From assembly GCA_947503885.1 (NCBI GenBank), contig CANNFD010000002.1, positions 248,001 through 312,000 of the forward strand: a stretch of 64,000 nt of DNA, given 5' to 3'. Both the position numbers and the translations under genes were made by a program. The notes under the pieces were generated by a model, which saw only the letters and a list, made by a program, of their open reading frames with translations, made no database searches and was not told the DNA's origin. This DNA is from an uncultured Olleya sp. (GTDB lineage Bacteria; Bacteroidota; Bacteroidia; Flavobacteriales; Flavobacteriaceae). Shown here piece after piece: positions 1 through 9,662 of the stretch (its first letter is position 1; each line of letters begins with the position of its first letter).

Positions 1-414
1 GATCTACTAAATGAAGGTAAACAGCAACTGACGAGTTTATACCCAGAAGTTTTACAAATTGACAATGAAAAAGCACAAGAAATCCGTGAAACTAAAACTG
101 GTTTTGAGGTGACAACAAACAAAAACACCTATACCACAACACGAGTTGTGGTAGCTGTAGGCTATACTAATTTACTTTTTATAAAAGGGCTAGAACAATT
201 TATTAAACCCCACCCTAAAGCTGCTATAGAAAAAGATAGGATTTGGTTAGAAAACACAGATCACCTTATTAAAGAAAACTTATATGTAGCAGGCACCTTA
301 GCGGGTTGGAGAAGTCAATTTGCAATCGCTTCTGGAAGTGGTGCCCATGTTGGAACTGACATATTAACCTTATGGAATAATGGAAAACACACTAAAGTAC
401 ACGACAAAGCCTAG
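1..414 (+). CDS. FAD/NAD(P)-dependent oxidoreductase, thioredoxin-reductase-like (C-terminal part; 5' end outside window)
   Basis: Frame 1 is open from base 1 (DLLNEGKQQLTSLYPEV...), so the listed GTG start at 109 is internal. The C-terminus '...LYVAGTLAGWRSQFAIASGSGAHVGTDIL' resembles the FAD-binding end of the TrxR-like family. Confidence 0.6.
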   Translation, partial: DLLNEGKQQLTSLYPEVLQIDNEKAQEIRETKTGFEVTTNKNTYTTTRVVVAVGYTNLLFIKGLEQFIKPHPKAAIEKDRIWLENTDHLIKENLYVAGTLAGWRSQFAIASGSGAHVGTDILTLWNNGKHTKVHDKA

Positions 415-461
415 ATGAAAAACCCTTCTAGAAAAGAACTTTTTTAGCTAATCGCTTCTTT

Positions 462-848
462 ATGTTTTACAGCTATTTTGCTAAAGACGACCATTAAGAT
501 TTAACTTTTTTAAAAGGCATATTTAAAGAGCACGAGCATATCCATCGCAGAAAAGGGAATGACTTTTACTTTATCCACTTAGAAAACGACAAATATTTAA
601 TCCCACAAATTTATAGTTCTGCTTTTAATAAAAAAGGGTTTTTAAATCAAGTCAAGAATGGTGACAATTTAACCTTAAGCATAGAGGGTAATAATGATAT
701 ACATCAGATAGAAAAAGAAGGCGTAAAATATATAGACACTATAAAAAAAGCAGAATTACTAAATAGCAATAATTTTGTTGGGCTAATTTTAGGGGTTATC
801 TTTTTTGTAGTTACTTTAATTTTAATTCCTACTTACTTAAAAAGTTAA
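462..848 (+). pseudogene. Small membrane-anchored protein disrupted by an in-frame stop
   Basis: ATG at 462 reads MFYSYFAKDDH, then TAA at 495-497, then continues in the same frame DLTFLKGIFKEHEHIHRRKGNDFYFIHLENDKYLIPQ...VGLILGVIFFVVTLILIPTYLKS to a stop at 848, with a C-terminal TM helix. Confidence 0.55.
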
Positions 849-850
849 AA

Positions 851-2443
851 TTAATTTGAGTTTTCAGACAACTCAATAACCTTATCAATCATAACATCAT
901 GCTTATTTAAAATCTTAAAATAAGCTCCATAACCATACAATTGTTCTGCAAGGGATGCTTTTAAGTAATGTTTAACTTCGTCTTTGTAAGCAACAAACAA
1001 TATGTTTGATCGTGTTTTTATTTTCAAAAATTCTTCGAATGATTTTACAACTTGATCAGAAATAGTAAAATTATCAAAAAAGTCTTCTCTAGAAATTTCG
1101 TTATAAAAGCTACGCTTCTTTTCAAGTTCTTCAAAAATAAAATTATTTAAAAACCCTCTTTTTTCTAAAAAAGTCAAAGTTTCGTTTTGCATTTTAGTAT
1201 CATAAGGCACAAAAACATCCGGAATTATTCCGCCACCACCATAAACAGTTTTCCCTTTAGGTGTAGTAAATTTTAAAGAGTCTGCAACTTCAATTTTCTT
1301 TTCATCTAAAAGCTCTCCTCTATTTAAACGGTCTGCAAAGTCATCATAATAATCTCTGTTTCCGTTTTGGTATGAGCGCTGGATGGACCTACCTGTTGGT
1401 GTATAATATTTAGACACTGTAAGCCTTACTGCGCTCCCGTCACCTAACATCATCTCTCGTTGCACTAAACCTTTACCATACGATCGTCTACCAACAATAG
1501 TCCCTTTGTCGTTGTCTTGTAATGCGCCCGCAATAATCTCTGAAGCTGATGCAGAATTTTCGTCTATTAATACATATACATGTCCATTTTCAAAACTTCC
1601 TTTTTTTGTTGCATAGCTTCGCTCTTCTTTACCTTTTTTGTTTCTTGTAAAAACTATTAGTTTATCGTCTTCCAAAAACTCGTCAATAATATTGACAGCA
1701 ATTTCCAAAAAGCCTCCAGGGTTACCTCTTAAATCTAAAGCCAAACTTGTTGCGCCTTGTTCTTTTAATTTAAGCAGCCCTGTTTTAAACTCTTTAAAAG
1801 TACTTTCGGCAAATCGATTAATTTTAATATACCCTAAATTGTCTGTTAACATATAAGCTGCATCAACACTTTTTATGGACACCTCATCCCTTGTTACATT
1901 AAAGGTTAGCAATTTAGGCTCGCCTTTTCTAAAAACTTTTAAGTTTAATTTAGTGTAACGATCGCCTTTTAGCTTATTAACAAGCGAGTCATTATTATAA
2001 CCACCACCTAAAAGCGATTCGCCATTTGCAGATATTATTCTATCTCCACCAACGATTCCCGCCTTAGCACTTGGACCGTTTTCAATTGTTTTAATAACTG
2101 TTATAGTATCTCTAAACGTATAAAAATTAATACCAATACCTACAAAATTACCTTTCATACTTTCGGTAACTTTTTGCATGTTTTCTTTAGGAATATAAAC
2201 CGAATGCGGATCTAGATTATCTAAAATCTCGTTTACAGTTACATCAACAATGCTATCCGTATTTACATCCTCAACATACTCGTAATCAATATAATCAATA
2301 AGCCTATTTAACTTGTCCTTTTTACTATTTGAAGTAAATAACTTGTCTGATGAGTCGCCAAAATTTAACTTTCCGCCAATAAATATCCCTGCTGCAATTG
2401 CAACACCTAATATTAAAGGAAAATATATTTTAGCTTTAGACAT
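851..2443 (-). CDS. S41 family C-terminal processing peptidase (PDZ-containing)
   Basis: Signal/TM N-terminus, PDZ-like region, catalytic 'DENSASASEIIAGALQDN' and 'GKGLVQ' typical of Ctp/S41. Confidence 0.92.
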   Translation of the reverse strand: MSKAKIYFPLILGVAIAAGIFIGGKLNFGDSSDKLFTSNSKKDKLNRLIDYIDYEYVEDVNTDSIVDVTVNEILDNLDPHSVYIPKENMQKVTESMKGNFVGIGINFYTFRDTITVIKTIENGPSAKAGIVGGDRIISANGESLLGGGYNNDSLVNKLKGDRYTKLNLKVFRKGEPKLLTFNVTRDEVSIKSVDAAYMLTDNLGYIKINRFAESTFKEFKTGLLKLKEQGATSLALDLRGNPGGFLEIAVNIIDEFLEDDKLIVFTRNKKGKEERSYATKKGSFENGHVYVLIDENSASASEIIAGALQDNDKGTIVGRRSYGKGLVQREMMLGDGSAVRLTVSKYYTPTGRSIQRSYQNGNRDYYDDFADRLNRGELLDEKKIEVADSLKFTTPKGKTVYGGGGIIPDVFVPYDTKMQNETLTFLEKRGFLNNFIFEELEKKRSFYNEISREDFFDNFTISDQVVKSFEEFLKIKTRSNILFVAYKDEVKHYLKASLAEQLYGYGAYFKILNKHDVMIDKVIELSENSN

Positions 2444-2874
2444 TAGTCTTCTAATTGTTGTATTAATTGTAAGTCGATACCTGCTTTTTCTAAAAATTTT
2501 AGCCCTGAATCATCTTTATATCCTTGATTATAAACAACACGAATTATACCTGCTTGGTGTATTAGTTTACTACATTCTTTACAAGGTGACATTGTAATAT
2601 AAAGTGTTGCCCCTTTACAAGATTGTGTAGATGATGCTACTTTTAAAATAGCATTAGCTTCAGCATGCAATACATACCATTTAGTATAACCTTCATCGTC
2701 TTCGCAAAAATTTTCAAAGCCACTTGGGGTTCCATTATAACCGTCAGAAATAATCATCCTGTCTTTAACAATTACTGCACCTACTTGTTTTCGCTTACAG
2801 TAGGACAATTTCCCCCATTCTGTAGCAATTCTTAAATATGCTTTATCGTATTTAAGTTGTTTTTGATCTGACAT
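2443..2874 (-). CDS. dCMP/cytidine deaminase family protein (ComEB-like)
   Basis: Zinc motifs 'HAEANAI' and 'SPCKECSKLI'. Confidence 0.9.
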   Translation of the reverse strand: MSDQKQLKYDKAYLRIATEWGKLSYCKRKQVGAVIVKDRMIISDGYNGTPSGFENFCEDDEGYTKWYVLHAEANAILKVASSTQSCKGATLYITMSPCKECSKLIHQAGIIRVVYNQGYKDDSGLKFLEKAGIDLQLIQQLED

Positions 2875-2991
2875 ATAGAAATAAATAGAAATTAAAACGC
2901 ATCAAATGACGTGTTTATATGTAAACGAAGATACTCGCTTCATATTTTAATTACAATTGTAAATTATAAGTTTATGAAAACTTTAATGAAA

Positions 2992-3582
2992 TTAATTTAA
3001 AAACGGACTGTTTAAAAGCATTGGGATAACCAAACCTACAACTACTGCCGATATAACCATAACCCAATCACGTTTAGAAAACCTAAATACCGTTTGAAAA
3101 ATATAGCTTAAAAACAAAACTACAAAGACGATAATAATTTGAGCGATTTCAATACCTAAAGCAAACTCTATAAGTCTGACAAATTTATTATCACCTTGGT
3201 CAAGACTCATCCTAAACTCTCTAGCAAAACCAAACCCATGAACTAATCCAAAAAACAAAGTAGAAACAAATAATAATCCTATTTTTTGATTTTTAGATAC
3301 CTTTCCTGCAGTAAACACATTGTAGATTGCTACTACCATAATGGTTACCGGGATTAAAAACTCTATTAAATCACCATCAATTTTAACTTTACCATAACTA
3401 GCTAATATTAATGATATAGAATGTCCAACAGTAAACATTGTTACCAACCAAAACACACGTTTCCAGTCTTTAAAAAGATAAGGTACTGCTAATACTATTA
3501 AAAACAAAACATGGTCGTAGGCATTGATATCAAGTACGTGGTTAATACCATATTGTACATTTATCCAAAAATCTTGGAACAT
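2992..3582 (-). CDS. HupE/UreJ-like membrane protein
   Basis: Multi-TM; 'GHSISLILA' and 'FGLVHGFGFA' motifs of the HupE/UreJ_2 family. Confidence 0.8.
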   Translation of the reverse strand: MFQDFWINVQYGINHVLDINAYDHVLFLIVLAVPYLFKDWKRVFWLVTMFTVGHSISLILASYGKVKIDGDLIEFLIPVTIMVVAIYNVFTAGKVSKNQKIGLLFVSTLFFGLVHGFGFAREFRMSLDQGDNKFVRLIEFALGIEIAQIIIVFVVLFLSYIFQTVFRFSKRDWVMVISAVVVGLVIPMLLNSPFLN

Positions 3583-3707
3583 AAATTTTAAATTTTAGGG
3601 TTGTGGTAAATATACGCAAAAACAAAAACGCTATCCAAATTATAGGACGTTTACAGTATTAAAAAAAGGATTTTTTAAAAAACAGTCAAAATATAACGAT
3701 AGTTTGG

Positions 3708-3715
3708 TAAATTTG
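3708..3715 (+). promoter_or_regulatory. Putative Bacteroidota -7 box (TAAATTTG) upstream of manA
   Basis: TAnnTTTG consensus about 25 bp before the start codon. Confidence 0.35.
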
Positions 3716-3740
3716 AATCCTGAAGAACCCTTATTGATAA

Positions 3741-4712
3741 ATGATATTATACCCTTTAAAATTTCAGCCCCTTTATAAATATAGAATTTGGGGAGGTGAA
3801 AAACTAAAAACTGAACTTGGTAAAAATTATACCGAATCGCTAATTGGTGAATCTTGGGAAATATCTGATGTTAAAAATGATGAAACCGAAGTATTAGAAG
3901 GCCCATTAAAAGGTCAAACACTAAAACAGTTGATTAAAAAGTATAAAAGCGACTTTTTAGGACAATCTGTTTACAACACTTATGGAGAAGAGTTTCCGTT
4001 ACTTATTAAATTTATAGACGCCAAAACACCATTATCCATACAAGTACACCCAAGTAATGAGATTGCTAAAAAGCAACATAACTCATTTGGTAAAAATGAA
4101 ATGTGGTATGTTATGCAAGCAGAAAAAAATGCCGAATTAATCATTGGTTTTAAAGAAAACATTACTCTTGAACAATACCAAAACCACTTAAAAAACAATA
4201 CTATACTAGAAGTCTTACATCAAGAAACAGTAAATAAAGGTGATGCATACTACATTCCGACAGGTCGTGTGCATGCTATTGGCGCAGGAGTGTTACTAGC
4301 AGAAATACAACAAACCTCTGATGTCACCTACAGAATCTATGATTATAATAGGGTTGATAATGCTACCGGTAAAAAAAGAGAGCTTCACACAGAACTAGCT
4401 AAAAATGTTATAGATTTTTCTGCTCATAAAGATTACAAAACACACTATAATAAAACTAAGAATCAATCTAATGTCTTAGTACATTCTCCTTATTTTAAAA
4501 CTAACTATTTAAAAATAGAAGGCACTCTAGATAAAGACTACTCAAAAATAGATTCTTTTATAATTTACATGTGCGTGGACGGGGATGCTAAAATAGAATG
4601 GAAAAAGGACACTTTTACATTAACTAAAGGTGAAACCTTACTACTACCCGCTACGATTAAAAACGTATCAATATCCTCAAAATCTAGCGAATTGCTAGAG
4701 GTTTATTTATAA
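3741..4712 (+). CDS. manA: Class I mannose-6-phosphate isomerase
   Basis: N-terminal 'YKYRIWGGEKL', 'PLSIQVHPSNEIA', 'YYIPTGRVHAIGAGVLLAEIQQTSD'. Confidence 0.9.
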   Translation: MILYPLKFQPLYKYRIWGGEKLKTELGKNYTESLIGESWEISDVKNDETEVLEGPLKGQTLKQLIKKYKSDFLGQSVYNTYGEEFPLLIKFIDAKTPLSIQVHPSNEIAKKQHNSFGKNEMWYVMQAEKNAELIIGFKENITLEQYQNHLKNNTILEVLHQETVNKGDAYYIPTGRVHAIGAGVLLAEIQQTSDVTYRIYDYNRVDNATGKKRELHTELAKNVIDFSAHKDYKTHYNKTKNQSNVLVHSPYFKTNYLKIEGTLDKDYSKIDSFIIYMCVDGDAKIEWKKDTFTLTKGETLLLPATIKNVSISSKSSELLEVYL

Positions 4713-4721
4713 TAATATATT

Positions 4722-5732
4722 ATGAAAAAAATCACTTTAAAAGATATTGCAAATCATTTTAATGTTTCAATCTCTACTGTTTCTAAAGCTCTAAACAACA
4801 GTCCTGAGATTAGTAAATCTACTTCAAAAAATATTAAAGCATACGCTAAAGCAAATAGCTACACTCCAAACTTTAATGCCTTAAGTTTAAAAAATCAAAG
4901 CACAAAAACTATTGGAATTATTATCCCAAATATGCTTAACTATTACTTTGCACAAGTCTTAAAAGGAATTGAAAAAACTGCTACTAAAAACGGTTATAAA
5001 ATCATTACTTGCATCTCTAACAATTCTTTAAATAAAGAAATAGAAACCATAGAAATGCTATCAACAGGTGTCGTAGATGGATTTATACTATCCGTTGCAG
5101 AAGAAACAGAAACTAAAAATGAATTTAATCATTTTAAAATTTGCAATAAAAAACAAATCCCTTTAGTCATGTTTGATCGTGTTGTGGAAGACATTGATTG
5201 TGATAAAGTAATTACAAACGACTTTATGGCGTCAGTTAATGCTGTTAATTACTTAAAAAATAAAGGGTGCAAAAAAATAGCATTTGCAGGTGCTAATTTA
5301 GACTTAAACATTGGCAAATTAAGACATGAAGGCTATTTGGCTGGTTTAAAAAACAACAACCTAGATATTGACCAAGCAATTATAATTGCAAAACATGAGG
5401 TGTATTACAAAAACCATGAAGCACTTATAAAACCATTATTTGATCAGTCCTTTGACGCTTTAATTACCTCAAACGAGTCTGTTGCAATTGCTGCAATAAA
5501 AATAGCACAACAAAAGGACATAAAAATACCCGAAGACCTTTCAATTTTGGCGTTTTCTAACGGAATTTTAGCCAGACATTCTAACCCAAGATTAAGCACC
5601 ATAAGTCAACATGGTGAAATTATAGGTGAAAGAGCAGCAACTTTACTTATAAATAAATTAGAAAATAACATAACTACCACAACAACTGAAACAATTGAAA
5701 CAGATATTGTTTTAAGAGAATCTTCAAAATAA
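4722..5732 (+). CDS. LacI family transcriptional regulator
   Basis: N-terminal HTH 'ITLKDIANHFNVSISTVSKALNNSPEIS' and a periplasmic-binding-like sensor domain. Confidence 0.93.
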   Translation: MKKITLKDIANHFNVSISTVSKALNNSPEISKSTSKNIKAYAKANSYTPNFNALSLKNQSTKTIGIIIPNMLNYYFAQVLKGIEKTATKNGYKIITCISNNSLNKEIETIEMLSTGVVDGFILSVAEETETKNEFNHFKICNKKQIPLVMFDRVVEDIDCDKVITNDFMASVNAVNYLKNKGCKKIAFAGANLDLNIGKLRHEGYLAGLKNNNLDIDQAIIIAKHEVYYKNHEALIKPLFDQSFDALITSNESVAIAAIKIAQQKDIKIPEDLSILAFSNGILARHSNPRLSTISQHGEIIGERAATLLINKLENNITTTTTETIETDIVLRESSK

Positions 5733-5734
5733 AA

Positions 5735-5776
5735 AAAAACCTACAAACCATTAATTATTAACGATTTATAGGTTTA
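5735..5776 (-). terminator. Rho-independent-type hairpin; duplicated tRNA-Leu terminator at the left element boundary
   Basis: On the - strand AAACCTATAAATCGTT...AATGGTTTGTAGGTTT pairs fully with G-U wobbles, followed by a T-run. Confidence 0.6.
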
Positions 5777-5803
5777 AAAAGTACTCAAGGCGGGAATCGA
5801 ACC
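5745..5803. repeat. attL-like direct repeat (duplicated tRNA-Leu 3' end plus terminator)
   Basis: 59-bp direct repeat of 11531-11589, 55/59 identical by eye; identical 31-bp core TTTAAAAAGTACTCAAGGCGGGAATCGAACC at 5773-5803. Confidence 0.9.
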
Positions 5804-5934
5804 TATTAAAACCACACCCTCCTACAACCTCAACAAAAACAACGAAACTTCAATAAACACCACTATTAAAGGGCATAGCAAAAACAATACAGCAATTGAA
5901 TTAAATTTAATACGATTTAATATGTTGCTAATTT

Positions 5935-5956
5935 GGTTGTCATATGGTTGTCAAAC
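5935..5956 (+). repeat. Left tandem motif GGTTGTCATAT-GGTTGTCAAAC, candidate integrase/excisionase arm site
   Basis: Two 11-bp iterations of GGTTGTCAnAn; near-identical pair at 11490-11511 inside the right end. Confidence 0.5.
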
Positions 5957-6000
5957 TAGTAAAAATTGTTTAATTTTACTTAGTTCAAAATTTATAAAAT

Positions 6001-7311
6001 ATGGCAACTGCAAAATTTGAGGTACTAAGCAATTCTATTAACGCACCTATTTATTTAAGACTATCAATAAAAAGAGGATTAACACCACGAGCAAAAACAG
6101 GCTTATTTATAAACTCTAAAGACTGGAGTAAAGACACTAAACTACCCAAGCAAAGCAATGCTAAAAATAAAAATCTAAAAACTGATTTGTTGAAACTACA
6201 GGCTTACATACTTGACAAACATAACGAGGCTTACAAAAACAATACAACTACAGACAAGCAATGGCTTGAACATTATATAGATGTTTACTTCAATCGTAAA
6301 GACGAAAACAACACCAAAACAAATGTTACATATTGGATTGAGTACATAATTAAGAACTCACACCTAATGAATAACTCAAAAGGTGGATACGGACTAAGCA
6401 AGAACAGACTAAAGGCTTATAATAGTCTTTTAAATAGGTTTACAGAGTTTCAAGGCAATAAAACAATAAACATTAAAGACCTAGACAACAAAACCTTTAA
6501 CAAGTTTAAAAAGTGGTTGTTTGAAGACAAAGCATATAGTCCAAGTACTGCAACAAAATTTTTAACAGACCTACAAAGAGTAGTCAAAGTCGCATCCGAA
6601 TTTACACCAATTGCAGAAAATTTTAATAGTATTAAATTCAAAAAAGTAAGTACTTATGATGACGATATGAATGTAATAACCTTAACTGAAAATGAAATTA
6701 TTAAAATACAAAAAGCAGACCTAAAAAAAGAAGCATTAATCAACGCAAGAAAATGGTTAATTTTAGCCTGTTACACAGGTCAAAGAGGCGACACCCTATT
6801 AAACAGGATAAAAGAAGAAAACTTTATAAAACGAGGTAATGATTTCACAATAAATATTAAACAAAAAAAAGTAAACCAATCAATTAAAATACCTGTATTA
6901 CCTCAAGTTAGAGAAATTTACGAAAACGGATTGCCTTATAAAATATCCACACAAAAACTCAATGAACACATTAAAACCATTTGTAAAATAGCCAAAATTG
7001 ATGATTTGGTAATGGGTAAAAAAGTTAATAAGGACACGAAAAGAAACGAAAAGAAATTAAGACCGAAATACGAATACATAACAAGCCATACTGGAAGACG
7101 TACTTTTGCTACTATTCATTATTCAAAAATACCAACTCCTTTATTAATGAAAGTAACAGGTCACAAAAAAGAAAGCACTTTTTTAGAATACATTAACCAA
7201 AGCCAAGAAAACCACGTTGATATAATATTAGACTACTACAGAACTCTAGAACTTAAAGAACGTAAAGAACCTGTATTAAATATAGTTGACAAGGCTTCAA
7301 ATCAAAATTAA
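6001..7311 (+). CDS. Tyrosine recombinase / phage-type integrase
   Basis: Catalytic motifs 'CYTGQRGDTL' (R), 'TSHTGRRTFAT' (HxxR), 'VTGHKKESTFLEYI' (H...Y); SAM-like core-binding region. Confidence 0.95.
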   Translation: MATAKFEVLSNSINAPIYLRLSIKRGLTPRAKTGLFINSKDWSKDTKLPKQSNAKNKNLKTDLLKLQAYILDKHNEAYKNNTTTDKQWLEHYIDVYFNRKDENNTKTNVTYWIEYIIKNSHLMNNSKGGYGLSKNRLKAYNSLLNRFTEFQGNKTINIKDLDNKTFNKFKKWLFEDKAYSPSTATKFLTDLQRVVKVASEFTPIAENFNSIKFKKVSTYDDDMNVITLTENEIIKIQKADLKKEALINARKWLILACYTGQRGDTLLNRIKEENFIKRGNDFTINIKQKKVNQSIKIPVLPQVREIYENGLPYKISTQKLNEHIKTICKIAKIDDLVMGKKVNKDTKRNEKKLRPKYEYITSHTGRRTFATIHYSKIPTPLLMKVTGHKKESTFLEYINQSQENHVDIILDYYRTLELKERKEPVLNIVDKASNQN

Positions 7312-7725
7312 AAACAAAAATAATATTAACTCTTTATTGTTAATACTTTTTTGATTCTTTTTAAATATCTGAAACCCCTTTAAAAACTGCTTGTAGACCT
7401 ACATTTCAACAATCGATGTTAAGAACGTTGACTAGATTTAAAATAATACAACTTAATAAATGTATTTCAATTATTATATTTGTTATATAAACAAAAAGAG
7501 TCCACCTTTTCAAGCAAACTCTTTGAAATTCATTTATTTAGTTAAGTTTTTGCGGACAAACTAAATATTGTATTTTATTCTGATACAAATATAATAATTT
7601 ATAATTAATATCATTTTAATTATATACTTATTTTTAATGAAGACTGATTCTACTATTATAAGTAGTGTTAGTTTAATTCAAAGACTGTTGGTTAAAGTAA
7701 CTCTTTAAATAAATTTTATTTAATT

Positions 7726-8010
7726 ATGAGTAATAACCAAATTCAATTAATTCAGTTATCTACTGAACAACTTCAAAACGTCGTAATTGAGGGCGTAAAA
7801 ACGTATCTAAACGACTTTAGAAAGCAATTAGAACCAAAGACACCAACCGAGTATTTAACACGCCGAGAGGTCGCGAAAATGCTTTCGGTTGACTTGTCGA
7901 CAATTCACAATTGGAAGAAAAAAGGAATTTTAAAAGCCTATCAAGTTGGTGGTCGCGTAATCTTTAAACGTGAAGATGTTGAAAATGCAATAGTTGAACT
8001 TAAAAACTAA
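7726..8010 (+). CDS. Helix-turn-helix (excisionase/HTH_17-like) protein
   Basis: 'EYLTRREVAKMLSVDLSTIHNWKKKGILKAYQVGGRVIFKREDVENAI' is a typical MerR/Xis-like HTH. Confidence 0.88.
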   Translation: MSNNQIQLIQLSTEQLQNVVIEGVKTYLNDFRKQLEPKTPTEYLTRREVAKMLSVDLSTIHNWKKKGILKAYQVGGRVIFKREDVENAIVELKN

Positions 8011-8014
8011 TTGT

Positions 8015-8404
8015 ATGGCAACGCAAACACAAAAACCAAATGTCTATGTTTTTAATGAAATTAACATAGGTAAATATAAGGGCGTAAAACATTACGAACT
8101 TAACGAGCAGACAACCTCATCTGAAAAGTTAGGTAGATATTTAAACATTAGTGTTAACAGAAAATTTGCCTTATCAAACCCAGACTATTGGGTAAAAGTA
8201 AAAGAGGGCAAAAAGTGGAAAACACATTGCTTAACAGGATTGTTTAAAACCAACTTTAAAGAAGTTTACAAAGGAGATGCAGACAGAAAAAAACACCTTT
8301 TGCTTTTTAAATTTGTAGACAATCAAACCAAAGTTATTGTTTACTACTTTGAGAACTACTTCACAAACGATTTAAGCAACGTTTCGCAACAAATTAACCT
8401 TTAG
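8015..8404 (+). CDS. Hypothetical protein of the integrative element
   Basis: ORF with likely ATG at 8015 (MATQTQKPNVY), not the listed 7994 start that overlaps the upstream gene; followed by a terminator. Confidence 0.6.
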   Translation: MATQTQKPNVYVFNEINIGKYKGVKHYELNEQTTSSEKLGRYLNISVNRKFALSNPDYWVKVKEGKKWKTHCLTGLFKTNFKEVYKGDADRKKHLLLFKFVDNQTKVIVYYFENYFTNDLSNVSQQINL

Positions 8405-8413
8405 TACTTAAAC

Positions 8414-8444
8414 AACAAAAGAGGGCGTAAAAACCCTCTTTGTT
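8414..8444 (+). terminator. Hairpin terminator
   Basis: AACAAAAGAGGG-cgtaaaaa-CCCTCTTTGTT. Confidence 0.7.
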
Positions 8445-8509
8445 ATTTCAAATGTTGAGGTAACGTGGCAACGCATACCCATAACTCAAATATACAAAAT
8501 TTTATATAA

Positions 8510-9427
8510 TTGCCTTTAGATTTTTTAAAAATAAAGATAGTTGACACTACTACAATAAAGGCATTGTGGGAAAACCCTCTATTGTATTTTCACTCTAAAG
8601 ATGAAACACTTTTAAAAGACAGGGAAACAATACACACTAAAGACAAAAAGCAATATAAAGGAATACTATTTGAACTAACATCATACGCCTTATATATAGA
8701 GTTTAAACCTCATTATTTTTTTAATGACAACAAACACAATGCTAATGATTTTAGTGTTGAGAATTGCATAAAAACACTATCTAAATTTATTAATCTTTTT
8801 AGTTTAAATCCGTTTCATTTACAAGTTATAAATATTGAGTTTGGCGTAAATATAATAATACCAAAAAAACTGATTTGTGTTAAAGAATTATTATTGTGTT
8901 TAGTATTTCATAATAAAAATGCATTTCACACAGACCGAAGATTTCCTTTTACAAGATATAGTTCAAAATCAAATGTTATTGGCAAAACAAATGTATATAA
9001 GATAATAAAAGCCTATGCTAAAGGAGTACAATTTCCAGCAGTAACAGATGTAAATACTTTTAGGTTTGAAGTTAAAAGTAATAGAAAAGAATATATTAAA
9101 AAATTAGGTGTTGAAACATTAAACGATTTACTAAACAAAGACACCTATTTAACTTTAGAAAAACATATTTTAAACGAGTTTGACAACGTTTTAATAATAG
9201 ATGACACAATAACTCCTAAAGTATCAAAGACAAGGCTAAAAACACACCAAAAACGATTAAACCCTATGACGTGGCACAGGTATTTACAAAGCACAAGAAA
9301 TGTTTTTAGGCGTAATTTTAAAGACTACTACAAAACACTTGACACTTGTAAATCACATCTTAAAAAAGAACTAAGGTTATTGATATATAACAAACTTCAA
9401 GAATTAAAAAAAAGTGTGCAGATTTAA
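8510..9427 (+). CDS. Putative phage/plasmid replication initiation protein (Phage_X / gpII-like)
   Basis: 'TFRFEVKSNRKEYIKKLGVETLNDLLNKDTYLTLEKHILNEFDNVL' resembles the C-terminal half of filamentous-phage-type Rep proteins; start codon uncertain. Confidence 0.5.
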   Translation: MPLDFLKIKIVDTTTIKALWENPLLYFHSKDETLLKDRETIHTKDKKQYKGILFELTSYALYIEFKPHYFFNDNKHNANDFSVENCIKTLSKFINLFSLNPFHLQVINIEFGVNIIIPKKLICVKELLLCLVFHNKNAFHTDRRFPFTRYSSKSNVIGKTNVYKIIKAYAKGVQFPAVTDVNTFRFEVKSNRKEYIKKLGVETLNDLLNKDTYLTLEKHILNEFDNVLIIDDTITPKVSKTRLKTHQKRLNPMTWHRYLQSTRNVFRRNFKDYYKTLDTCKSHLKKELRLLIYNKLQELKKSVQI

Positions 9428-9459
9428 ACCTCTATATAGGTTTATTACGCACACTTTTT
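9409..9459 (+). terminator. Hairpin terminator overlapping the end of the Rep-like ORF
   Basis: AAAAAGTGTGC ... GCACACTTTTT with inner AAACCT/AGGTTT stem. Confidence 0.75.
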
Positions 9460-9662
9460 ATTTATTACAACTTAACGCAATAGAGTATGTTTTTTAATTA
9501 ATTAATTAATATTAATATTAATGTTTAGTTATTAGAGTTAATTGCTCTTTAGGTTAGCAAATCAATAGTTGTTTAGAATTGATTAATCAAACTTTTTTCA
9601 ATTCCATAAATACTTTATAGTCTAATGTAATATATTAGTACAATTAATCAATTACAATTTTT

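Noticed and set aside
5781-5803. tRNA-like sequence ACTCAAGGCGGGAATCGAACC suggesting a second tRNA gene
   Set aside because: Only the 3' acceptor/T-arm portion is present, followed by unrelated sequence; it is the att duplication and not a functional tRNA.
9480-9560. AT-rich run ttaattaattaattaatattaatattaat as a replication origin of the element
   Set aside because: Simple AT repeats are common in this genome; no Rep-type iterons or nick-site hairpin were recognised, so there is not enough support.
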